This document shows, in pieces, positions 12,965 through 23,197 of a DNA stretch of 64,000 nucleotides. A program made the translations under genes and the position numbers. The DNA is from Pogostemon cablin (taxonomy: Eukaryota > Streptophyta > Magnoliopsida > Lamiales > Lamiaceae), in the NCBI GenBank assembly GCA_023678885.1, contig CM042982.1:7068001-7132000 (forward strand), read 5' to 3'. The notes beneath the pieces are model-generated. The model did no database searches. It was not told where the DNA came from and was given only the letters and a program-made list of their open reading frames with translations. Position 1 is the stretch's first letter, and every line of letters starts with the position of its first letter.

Positions 12965-14404
12965 TGTTCTGTATACACTGCACTGTGTGTGCGTTTGTGA
13001 GAGAGGAGGATTGTGGAGAGAGAAAGTTGGTGCTCTTGGTTTCTGTGTCTGTAGGTTCTGTTACTCTTCTACGCCCTCTTTCTCTCTCTATCTCTTCATT
13101 TTTCCCCTTTGAAACACTCTGCTTCTTCTTTCCATTTAATGTGATTGTCGTAGATTATGTTGATTTGCTTCAGAGATCGACTTTTTGTTGTTGTGCATTG
13201 GATGTATATCGGTTTTTTTTTATAATTATATTAGTATATGTTTTTTGGAATTTGATTATGATGTTATTTTATTTATGCTGTAGATGAATGTTCATGGCTG
13301 ATCAATTGTTAATGATTGTGTGTTGAGTGAAGGCGTTGGATTGGTTTTTTTAATTGAAAAAGGACGGTAGATTGCGCCTGTATTTTCTATTTTGTTATTG
13401 TATTTTACCACTTAAATTTGAATTTACAAATGTGTGTTAATTATGCTTTAAAGATCTCTACATTAAGAAAAATCTGCATTGGTTTATTACTCATAAGAAT
13501 TGAAAAATATGAAGAAAATGGAAAGTGAGACGTTATGCCTGGTTTACGTTTTCTGGAACTGTTAATTAGTGTAGTTGACTATTAGTTCTTGTGTTTCTAC
13601 GCCAAAAAATCTTGGAATAGCTGCGATCTTAATAAAATGAGAGGTTATGCATAGGTTACATTTTTTGAAAGTTTTGTGAAAAACTTATGCAAGTGAAGTC
13701 TGTTGATATTTCTTACTCTTCTATGAATCTATAACAAACATTTTTTTATGGCATATAATTGTTTTTCGTTGCTTGTTCACTCTTCTCACACCTTTGTGAT
13801 TGATTATCATTATCATTTCCACTTCCTAGATCCTGAATATTCCAAAAGTTGATTTCAAGAATAGATTAATACCCAATTCCGTATACATTACACTGAAGTC
13901 TCCCATTTCCATAGTAGTAAAGCATTTGTTGTTGCTTTGAAATGATATCACTAGGTTGTGAGTGTTTTGGTTTGTGCAAATCATCTTTAATTTGTGATAG
14001 ACCAGTTATGAATTTCTACAGATTCTGTCTTCCTGCACCTCGTTTTGTTGGACTAAGTAAGTCTCTTTTTTTCTGCATTTAGTATTTTTTGTGTTGTACT
14101 AGATGCAGATTAAGTTTTGTGAAAGACTGATTGGCGAGACTGATGAATGAAATGAAGAGCACAGATTCTCAATATTTATTTTGCCCCTTGCCCAATCTTG
14201 ATTTGCCTTCTTAAGGCTTCTTGCTAACTTATCAACTGTTTCTTTGTCTTGTTAAAGGAAATTTCTACTTCGTATTAAGTAAACCATTGTTTCTAGGGTG
14301 TGGAATCAAACTTAATAATGTACGTCTTCTTTTGGGTATGCAGAATATTTGGGTCGTAGTCGGGATTGGATTTCTTTGAAAGGTTAACATTTTGTCAATC
14401 AAGA
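12965..14404 (+). other. Long 5' leader with probable 5'-UTR intron
   Basis: CT-rich leader sequence after the TATA box, then a T-rich stretch with no coding support, ending in a good acceptor (TTTTGGGTATGCAG, ending at 14342) 62 bp before the ATG. This implies a leader intron of over 1 kb; the donor was not fixed (13051 is one candidate). Confidence 0.5.
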
Positions 14405-14842
14405 ATGGAGGTATTTGGAAAATCTATGGTAGCTCTTCCCACAAATGTTATTTACTTATCAAGTATTCTTGGCCAAGATGGGCCTAACACTGTTCACAAA
14501 TGTGACTGGAAATGTGAAAACGAGCGTGTGTGTGGGAATATGTATCGCTGCAGGCTAACTGGACTGACGCACATCTGTGACAATAATTGTAACCAGAGAA
14601 TTTTGTATGATAACCATAGCTCCCTCTGCCGTGTGAGCAAGCATATTTTCCCCCTATCATCAGTTGAGCAACAGGCCGTGAAAGGTGTGCGTAGGAAGCT
14701 TGATGCTGAGAGTTGCTCCACAGAGAGCTGCGCATTTAAGCGCAGAAGGGATGCACAGCGTCATCCCTCTCCGTTTGAGAGATCATTTACAGCTGTCGGC
14801 CCCATCTGCAGTCCAATTGGCGATGGCATGGATATGAACTAG
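14405..14842 (+). CDS. Conserved plant Cys/His-rich protein of unknown function (145 aa)
   Basis: Single-exon ORF starting MEVFGKSMVALPTNVIYLSS. An in-frame ATG at 14366 would add 13 residues, but the start at 14405 matches the conserved N-terminus as I remember related plant proteins. Residues 31-75 are packed with metal-ligand candidates: His31, Cys33, Cys37, Cys43, Cys49, His56, Cys58, Cys62, His71, Cys75, which suggests a zinc-binding fold. This is followed by PLSSVEQQAVKGVRRK and a basic KRRRDAQRHPSPFERS tail that could be a nuclear localisation signal. The ORF is intact. I recognise the sequence as a widespread plant family but know no function or symbol. It is expressed, if at all, from the TATA promoter at 12931. 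Confidence 0.85.
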   Translation: MEVFGKSMVALPTNVIYLSSILGQDGPNTVHKCDWKCENERVCGNMYRCRLTGLTHICDNNCNQRILYDNHSSLCRVSKHIFPLSSVEQQAVKGVRRKLDAESCSTESCAFKRRRDAQRHPSPFERSFTAVGPICSPIGDGMDMN

Positions 14843-16885
14843 ATATTATAACTGCTAATTTCCCATTATCTTTGTCCTTCCCCCGTCTATTTTCTATTTC
14901 CTTTAGTAATCACGGACCAGAGAACATGTTTGGTGTTTCAGTGGCGGACCTCATTGTCTGGCCTCTATTAGGAAAACTTTAATTTTAACCTTCCTTTATT
15001 TGAGTTGTAGCTCTTCCAATTTCAGAGTACTTGTAGTTTTAGGAAGTTATCTATTTCATATGAACTTTTTATGAAGCTTGAGATGCATTTAATTGCGAAT
15101 CAAATCTAGTAACTTGATTTCTATGTTGGAAGTTCCCTTCTTACTATGATACCTCAACTATTTCATTAATCCTAGTTTTTCTTCTTTATGACATTCTTCC
15201 TTGTGCTCTTTTATTATTTTGTTAGAGTGTTATTATTCAGTGATGTAACATTTAGTGATCATGACTGATTTATTGATAAATGTCAGCCATACAATGTTCT
15301 TAGATTTCCTTTGTGACACTTCCAGTTGAAGTACATCTCTGTTTCACATGTACTAATCTATGTTTGCTTAGGGATGTCGCAGATCGAGGAGGAATTACAT
15401 AGTCAATCAATTTACTTCATTTTATGAGTAATGTTTTTTTTTTTATCTATCTTGGTGATTTGTTTTAGTTTGATAACTTTGCAGGTTGAGAGAGAGCCAC
15501 ACAGTGAGATCAGTTTACTTAAATTGTTCATTTATATATGCTGGTAGCTTTGCACTTCTGGCTCTAACACCATAGTAATTTTGCAGGGACTGAAACACAT
15601 GCATCACTGAAGACTTTCTAAGAATCGCGTTTCCATATATGTTTAATGATTAACTTTTGTTTGATTGCATGAAAGATTCTAATTGCTATAATTTCCTCTC
15701 ATGCAGGTAAACGTTATGAGTTTCTGTTGATGCCTATGAGTTCGACCAACAGGGAACTTCGAGGTCACTTACTGGCATCGTTGAGGTCGCCCATACCAAG
15801 GAGTATGCAACATCTAAAGTCTTGGTGTCGCACATACCAAGGAATATCATAGTACATTTACTTAACCATGAATATCATAGTACATTTACTTAACCATGAA
15901 AGGAGTGTCGGACATGTGTTTGGTGTTCATTTGCCCAAATGGATTTCTGAAAAAGCACTTAACGAGCAATTTTGGTTTACTCGGTCCTCTTGCTATTTTC
16001 CTACGCCTTGATTCAGCCAGGTCGACCCTTGATTTGCCATAAACTCTCCTGTTATCCACGAGCAGGAGGACGATCGATTGTTAGGTGGTTATCCCGTACT
16101 TCGAGAGAATTAGACGTTGTTTGTACTGTGTGTATATATATTAGGTTTAGCCAAGTATGCTTTTTTTTTTTTAAGGAAAAATTAAGTTTATTAATACTTA
16201 GTACATGGGATTTAGCCAAGTATGCTTGTTCTGACTTGATTATTATCATGAAATGTTTGCTGATGTAATATGTATACTTATGTTGGAACCTTGCATCTCT
16301 TTAATTGTCTACTATTTCCCACTTTATTGCCAAAGTTTAGTCCAATGTGGGTTGGAAAATCTTGAAAGAATTAAATGGGCATTGGGGTCATGAGACTTAG
16401 AGCATGTCACTTTTGCATTTGACTATGATTGTGCTATCACGTTATCTCGGTTTGAAACTGTACAAGTTATTAAATTCACATTTGAAGAAAAAAAATTATA
16501 TTCATAAAGATATCTGACTGTTTCTGTTTGAAATTGATTAATCCTAATTTTTAGAGAAAAATGGTTAAAAGTTTGATGATGTTTCCTACTGAAGAACACT
16601 TGCATGACATTTTTTTTAGAGAAAAACGATGTCTGGAAACTTAGAAATCAAGTGAGTAGCTGTACTTTCAGTGGTGTATTTTAAGTTGAGTCCACTAATG
16701 TACGTATTGAATTTATAAATAAATAAATATGAATTAAATGTGGGCACATATGCTAGTTCTTGCTTATTGTATACGTTTTGTTTATTATTCTCAAATGATT
16801 CTCCTACTTGATTTAAGAGAAACAGACACATAGACCGTCACACAAAAATGAATTCTGTAAATAGTAATAGTACAATAAATTTGTA
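14843..16885. other. 3' flank of the Cys-rich gene, no further gene seen
   Basis: AT-rich DNA with isolated splice-like sites (for example CTCATGCAG ending at 15708) that may belong to spliced 3'-UTR forms. No open frame with coding character was found. It contains the 28-bp tandem repeat listed separately. Confidence 0.4.
15843..15898. repeat. Perfect 28-bp tandem duplication
   Basis: Two identical adjacent 28-bp copies, 15843-15870 and 15871-15898, each beginning AATATCATAG and ending TTAACCATG. Just upstream a related phrase (ATACCAAGGA) also occurs twice. Confidence 0.9.
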
Positions 16886-17063
16886 CTCCCTCCGTCCCCT
16901 TGAAACGTATCTGTTTGCTTTTTGAACGTGTGTAGTGGGTAGTTGTATTAGTGTTGAGTGTGGGGACATGTGTGGTCACATCAATCTAAAAAAGGAAATT
17001 GATACTTTGTAATTAGACAGACCAAAATGACAAAATGAATACGTATCAAGGGGACGGATTTTA
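16886..17063. mobile_element. Stowaway-type MITE
   Basis: It starts with the canonical Stowaway terminus CTCCCTCCGTCCC and ends with its inverse (CAAGGGGACGGATTTTA). TA dinucleotides flank both sides (16884-16885, 17064-17065). The subterminal repeat CCGTCCCCTTGAAACGTAT matches inverted CCGTCCCCTTGATACGTAT. No coding capacity. Confidence 0.85.
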
Positions 17064-17633
17064 TAAACCATTCATAATTTATTTATTGATAAGTGGTGAC
17101 ATACATCTAATAAAAAAAAGTGACGATTAATAAAAGAAATCATAAAAATAGTTTCACTCACAAGTGTTACCCTTGATTTAAATATATGTCGAGAATTAAT
17201 TATAAAATTCAAATTGGCTCAATTTAATTCGACTGAATTAAATAATAGAAATTTCAGAAAAATATGATATACCCTGAATAGATTCCCCTTAATTACAGTA
17301 GCATAATAGTAGCAGTTCGAGCATTTGCCTTCATTTTCTTCTTCTTTTTTTTCTTTTTTTTTTTATAATTTAAATTTTCCTTTATTATGTTGTGTTTCAT
17401 GGGGTTATTTTTAGGGATGAAATAGGCAAGCAGAGATTCCATGGCCTACTATTATACTCTGTTTTGTTATCCATTTCACCCCTTCTCTCTTCTGTCAAAC
17501 TAGTACATGCCTCTCCCCTCACTACCAACACAACCCTCGCCATTGATTTCTCAATTTGGAGCTAAGCCAGTTTATATTGCGTTCGGCCGAAGGAATTATG
17601 GTTGGGGAAATTTCAACCAAGAACTAAGGCGTG

Positions 17634-19981
17634 ATGGTTCCAGCGGCCCAGAATCCAATTAAGGTTGTGCAGGCCAAGTTCAAGGAGGCGGAGATTATGT
17701 TTAAGGGCTGGCTTGCTAAACAGTCTTTGCCGGTGGAGGCGGCCGTCGTCACCCTCACCAGTGGTGCCCAAGCGCCGCAATCGGCGCCATCATGGGGACG
17801 CTTAGTGGAGACGCCTCGTCGTTGCTTACTCCGCCGCCGAATGCCGGAAACCTCAATCCGGAAGCCATGGCGTCTCTTAAACAAGCTCAGGTATTGATAA
17901 GTTCTTCGATGTGATGTATGCCTTATGTCGATGCTGTTTTTCCCTAGTCTTAGACTCGTAGCTTTTGAAACATTGGAAATTCGGTGATCATGTATTGGGT
18001 TGCATCATGTTTATTGTGAAGTTTTGAAATTGAAGTATGGAGACATTTTTCCCTTTCTGCATTTTAGAGGACTGAAAATGTTGTGTGAATTTAAATCTAG
18101 ATGTTTTTTCTGTTACATTAATGTATTAGTAAATCTGGGTTCTTGCACTGTCTGTTGATGATATTAACACTGCCATTTTGGCATAACCATTTGATATGGT
18201 TGGTGAAATATGAATTCAAGTGGATTTTCATTATATTGGGAAAGTGGGGATGTGTATTTTGATATATTATGCATATGGCAATGGGGCTCTTGAAAAATCA
18301 GTGTGTGTGCAATCATTAATTGATCTTAATGGTTAGAGTGATGAAATCTTACATGCAACATTTTAATGCAGGCTCTAGCAGGAGGCCCTTTGGTGCAAGC
18401 ACGCAATTTTGCTGTGATGACAGGTGTCAATGCCGGTGTTTCGTGTGTCATGAGAAGAATGAGAGGCAAGGAGGATGTTCAGTCCAGGTATGGCCATTCC
18501 ATCTCAACCGCTTATATATATGATGTTAAAAGGGCGAGTGCATTAAAATGGGAGATATGTATATCTGGAGTTTTTCTTAGAACAATCTCCAATTTGAATC
18601 ATATTTATGAAATAGAACACCTTATTATAAACGGAGATGTTGAGAAACTGTCACATTAATTGCTGTATTTGACAGCCAACTCTATTGCTAGTGTGTTTTT
18701 TGTTAATAATTGCCTTCTCGTCAAAGCATGACAAATCTTATAATTGGTCATTTGGATTTTATATTTGTTCTCATGTTGAGCAAATGGTGACAAAGTTTAC
18801 CTTAAATTTTGATAACATCATTTGAAATATTTTTCCATAGCCAGAACATGGTTATTGATTTTATTATTGCACACACAAGTCGGGGAACAGAAAAGCTACA
18901 TTTATGGGAATCATTGAAGTTATGAGAACTCAAGTAACATGTTAGGCCAGCTTTTTTTGGGCCCAGTCTTGATTTTGGCTTTAATGGCCTCCTAAAGCTT
19001 GATGAAGCTCAACTGCAAATGCTTAATGACTCGATCTCTAGCCTCAGATTCTGGAACTAATTGGTTTTGGATTCTGAGTTGGATGCTAGATTTAGAATAT
19101 GCCAGTAGTTTCTGTGTTTGTGTGTTCTCTCTTTAAATTTGAACTACGCTTCTACTTTCTGACAACCATATTAACTCATCTTGCTCCTTTCATCCTTGAT
19201 CCTCATGTCTTTGTTTTCTCCTCTATTGTAATATCTGAATGTCTGCTCTTTCAAATTGCAGTATGGTTGCAGCTTTTGGTTCTGGTGCCATGTTTTCATT
19301 AGTGAGTGGTATGGGTGGACAAAATCAAGCAGTAAATGCCGTTACCTCTGGTCTTTTTTTTGCTCTTGTTCAAGGTGGAATTTTCCAGGTGATTTTCAAC
19401 AGTGTCTTTTAATCAACACCCTCTGTGATTACTGTGCTTTAGTCATCTATTTAGAGCTCCTCTGTTTCCTGATTCAAATAAGGCACTCTTGAGTTTGTTT
19501 CAATGTCTTCATGTAGTTGGATTTTCTGGGTTCTTAACTCGAATAGTTTAAATACGTTATCCCTGAGCATTAATGCTGCTGGCTAGTGCAGTTAGGTCAG
19601 AAGTTTTCTCAATCTCAAACACCTGCTGAAGATATGTACTATGCCAAAACGCGATTCATGTTAAGCAACCTTGGCTTACAAAACTACGAGAAAAATTTCA
19701 AGAAAGGCTTGTTGACTGACAGCACATTGCCTTTGCTGAACGATAGGTAAAAAAAACTCTTCATTTGTTTTATTTTCACATTATATGAAAGCTCAAATCT
19801 CCTCCAAATGCTTCTTTCCATGAAATTTCAGTGCCCTGAGAGACGTGAAAATACCTCCCGGACCAAGACTGCTTATTCTGGATCACATAGCAAGGTATTC
19901 CTGTTGTTTATCAAGTGCTTATCTTCGTTCGTCTGAGTTATTGAATTACTATTCACACTTGTTGTCAGCAGGAACCCATAG
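17634..19981 (+). pseudogene. HP30-like: HP30-like Tim17/Tim22/Tim23 family preprotein translocase, exon 1 frameshifted
   Basis: Exons 17634-17890, 18372-18487, 19262-19388, 19592-19746, 19832-19894 and 19972-19981 (TAG); about 242 aa after allowing for one missing base. Domains: an N-terminal WLAKQSLPVEAAVV segment; Tim17-type membrane segments with GPLVQARNFAVMTGVNAG, RRMRGKEDVQS, FGSGAMFSLVSGMGG, LFFALVQGG; then a SAM-like domain (MLSNLGLQNYEKNFKKGLL, ALRDVKIPPGPRLLILDHI). Family role: Arabidopsis HP30 proteins sit in the chloroplast inner envelope and import proteins lacking a cleavable transit peptide. Between 17772 and 17773 one base (a G of GGC) appears missing, so translation leaves frame after TSGAQ; exon phases downstream require that base. 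Everything else is intact, so this is either a very young pseudogene allele or a single sequence error. Confidence 0.85.
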
Positions 19982-20398
19982 CTGAAAGAAAGGCGAAACG
20001 TTTAGCCCTGAATGAACTACAAGTTGCTCTGCTGGTGAGATAATAGTGAGTCTTTCATGAGATTGCTTGCATCAATTTGTTTCACTGCTTCCATGTATTT
20101 CAGAATATCATATTTATTTATATTTATATACTCAAGATTTGATAAAAAGGATTTTTTTTTTTGTTTTGACGTCGTCCCTAATCTTATTCATAGGATGGAT
20201 TCAGACAACTGCCCTAAGGTATGTTATTAAATTATTATCATAAATAACTCAGTTTTAGTATTACAACTCAAGAAGTGAACTCTTATAAATTATACACTAC
20301 GGATAAAGTGTGATTTTCCAAATTTTGATTTTATTGTGCGTGTTATAATCACACTCTTTAATTTAATTCATCCAACATAGCACCTATGGTAAAAACTA

Positions 20399-20678
20399 CT
20401 CCTTCCGTCCCATAAAATCTTTCACACTTTCTTCATTTGTTTGTCCCATAAAACCTCACATCCCAAAAAAGGGAATATCATTTTATCTAACAAACCTCAA
20501 AAATTACTTTAATTTCAAATTTGTCGCTTATTTTTCACACTCATTTCATTACTTTATACTTTTTTATTACAAAAAATACTACAATACCTTACAAAGTTAA
20601 TAAAATTGGTTAAAAAGTACAATTTTTCTTAAACAACGTGGAATAGTAAACGTGAAAAGTATTATGAGATTGATGGAG
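20399..20678. mobile_element. Stowaway-like MITE
   Basis: Left end CTCCTTCCGTCCCATAAAAT, right end reversed CTCCATCAATCTCATAAT, flanked by TA (20397-20398, 20679-20680). An internal phrase AAACAACGTGGAATAGTAAA is repeated outside the element at about 20742, suggesting a neighbouring rearranged copy. Confidence 0.7.
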
Positions 20679-20680
20679 TA

Positions 20681-21759
20681 TTGGATAACAACTTGTGTGA
20701 GATTGATAACATTTTTAATAGAATATGATTATGAATGATGTTAAACAACGTGGAATAGTAAATGTGAAAAATGACGTGTGAGATATGATTAAAACCCTAA
20801 TTCATGAAAAATGATAATTGTCCAAATAAGTTATTTCATGTATAGAATAGATAAAAAGTTTTACATATTTTTCCATTGAAAAATGATGCATGGTGGGAAA
20901 AGGTGAAGAGCAATATGTATAGCTAGATTGAAATTGTTATGGGTACTAACTGGGCCATGGCCCATTATATGCAAGGCCTATCGAGGTATGCAGCAGGTTC
21001 GGCAACAAAGATCAAGGCCCATTCAAAGCCCAGCTAGCGTATTCACAAGGGAAAAGAACTCCTAAGCCCATTAGGATAACCAATTGTTAAGACACGCCTG
21101 TAAAAGGAGGGAAGTCACTCTTAAACTCCAACGGAATGATCACATGCTGTCCCAATCAATAAGAAGTCTCAAAATGAATTGATACCAAATTGTTAACAGC
21201 ATGATTCCACGTGGCAATAATCCATTCGACTAAGTCCCCTTTTTTCCATTTCAATTTGCTATTACAGCCCAACTCCATCAAACGAATCCAACAACCAACA
21301 TTTGGCAATAAAAGAATGACTTTGTTCATCTTCAATTTCATTTCTGATCAGTAATTGCGGAGCAATCAACATTTGACGCTATGTTCATCTTCAATGGTGA
21401 AATATTACAAATAGTTATTAAACGCTTTATTTATGTTAATTATCCATCCCAATTTTATTTTCCAGTTTCCACTTTCACATTCGATAGTATCATTTCTCTC
21501 TAAAACGCGTTTTTTCCCCCATGCGCTTTATAAAAATCCATTCAAAATTATATTTTTACTTATTTTCAGTCGAAATAAAATTCAGAAAAATTAAAATCAC
21601 AATGATAAGAGAAATAATGACAACCAGTGGTTTCAATTTCATGTTCATAATTCAAACTAAATTCTAAAAAAAAAAACACCATAAAAACAATCAACGCTGA
21701 TTTATACTCCATTAATTACAAAAATTAAATGAAAGAATTACAAATTACAAGAAGATTGA
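20681..21759. other. Intergenic DNA between HP30-like gene and LSU copy 1
   Basis: No gene recognised. It holds a palindromic GGGCCATGGCCC at about 20953 and several GGCCCA motifs (20985-21070) of the kind found in plant promoters or LTRs, but no paired terminal repeats were found around them. Confidence 0.4.
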
Positions 21760-22053
21760 TCATTGAGAAATGGCAGAGAAAAAAGAATATTGTGGAAGAA
21801 GTTTGTGAGCATCGGAAAGTTGCTTCATTAAATCCATAATTGTGGCAACGTATTCTCTAGCCTGATTCACCGCCTCCGCCTCCACCTCCCCCAATTGGAA
21901 GCTCAGCCTCTCCTCCGCCTCCTCCGCCACCCTCATCCGCCCCATCGCCCTCGTCAGCTCCTCCTTCATCCTCTCTTCTCTCTCCAAGCTCTTCTTCAAC
22001 TCCATCTCCAATTCATCGTTCCTCCGCCGCAGATCCTCCGGAATCGCCGCCAT
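21760..22053 (-). CDS. LSU: RESPONSE TO LOW SULFUR protein, copy 1 (97 aa)
   Basis: Intronless ORF MAAIPEDLRRRNDELEMELK... with the family hallmark VAEEAEERL at residues about 42-50 followed by QLGEVEAEAVNQAREY. Almost the whole protein is predicted coiled coil from its heptad-rich, Glu/Lys/Arg/Leu composition. LSU proteins are small plant-specific hubs, strongly induced by sulfur starvation, that bind many partners including FeSOD and autophagy proteins. Most family members have ERLCSQL after the hallmark; here the Cys position is Ser (ERLSFQL). A TATA box lies about 95 bp upstream of the ATG. It pairs with a second LSU gene on the same strand at 32848-33204. Confidence 0.9.
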   Translation of the reverse strand: MAAIPEDLRRRNDELEMELKKSLEREERMKEELTRAMGRMRVAEEAEERLSFQLGEVEAEAVNQAREYVATIMDLMKQLSDAHKLLPQYSFFSAISQ

Positions 22054-22148
22054 CGGAAAATGCTAATTACAAATATATTTTGGCTGATTTTGGGGATTGA
22101 TAATTATGGATGAATCGTGAAAGAATTAACAATTGTTGCTGAGAGAGG

Positions 22149-22156
22149 TATTTATA
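22149..22156 (-). promoter_or_regulatory. TATA box of LSU copy 1
   Basis: On the minus strand this reads CTATAAATACC, 96-103 bp upstream of the ATG at 22053, leaving a leader of about 65-70 bases. Confidence 0.6.
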
Positions 22157-22846
22157 GATGAGAGGCAGACGAAAGAAAATGGGGGTGTGTCTAGGTTCAA
22201 TGTATCTGGATCTTGAATGGGTGAATTGTTTTGGTTGTCAAATTGTTTGTTGCTTGTATTGACCAAATGGTTTAATTTCTGTTCACATCAAGATGCGAAT
22301 TTTTATTTTTAATAACTAAATTGATTAAATAAAAAATAAATAAAAGGGATCCACCATTCACCCCCTCAAATTCTCTATATACATATACTCCAAAATAAAC
22401 AGTTTTATTCTTATTTAAATTACAAGTAAAGTGATCGAAACCAAAACAACACACTTTTTTCAGATCATTGAATAGGTAAGGCATGCAAAATTTACTAAAC
22501 ATTTGGCCGTCAAACAGAAAATTAAGTAAATTTAATTAAAGTGTGAATAAAAAAAATTGTATTTTGAATAAAAAGTCAGCGAGGCTATTTGTTGAGTTGT
22601 ACTTTATTAATTTTCATTAAAACATTAGTTGGAATATTAATATTTAAATAAAATATTATTTTAAAAAAAATCAAGAATATAAATTTTTGTATTAAAGAAA
22701 TATACATTTAATACGATCTAAAATTGGATTTTGACTCATGAATTTTGAACTATATACCCCATTGAATGCAACATTTTGGCTTTGTGGATGAAGACGTGTT
22801 AATTTTGGAACTCATTCGACGTCATTGAATGCGCTATTGATAAATG

Positions 22847-23186
22847 CAAAAACCCATGTACACCCAGGCGCACAGACCACATTCCGTGCGCCTTTAAAAT
22901 TTATTTTAAATTGTAGAATTATTATGGGTATTTGGGCGCATGAACAACACTCCGTGTACCTTTAGAATTTTGTGATAAATTGTATATCTTTTAGTATAAA
23001 AATGTGTACCCTTTATTTTCTAAAGAAAAAAAATATTAATGAAAAGTGTATACTCTTTAGAACAAAATGGTGTGTCTTTTATTAATTAAGATATACTCTT
23101 TATACCAAACCAATATATCTTTACTCATAATACTAAATTTCTAAAGGCGCACGGAATGTGTTACAGTGCACACGCAAGCCTCACTC
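22847..23186. mobile_element. 340-bp Mutator-like non-autonomous element
   Basis: It is flanked by a perfect 11-bp direct repeat ATTGATAAATG (22836-22846 and 23187-23197). The ends carry inverted repeats sharing CACATTCCGTGCGCCTTTA. The interior contains phrases (GTGTACCCTTTATTT, TAGAACAAAATGGTGT, ATTAATTAA) found again in related elements at about 33.97, 38.03, 49.68 and 50.07 kb. Target-duplication length points to the Mutator superfamily; no transposase is present. Confidence 0.75.
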
Positions 23187-23197
23187 ATTGATAAATG

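Noticed and set aside
12964..13287. 107-codon frame in the leader of the Cys-rich gene
   Set aside because: Phe/Leu/Val-rich translation of CT- and T-rich leader/intron DNA; no motif.
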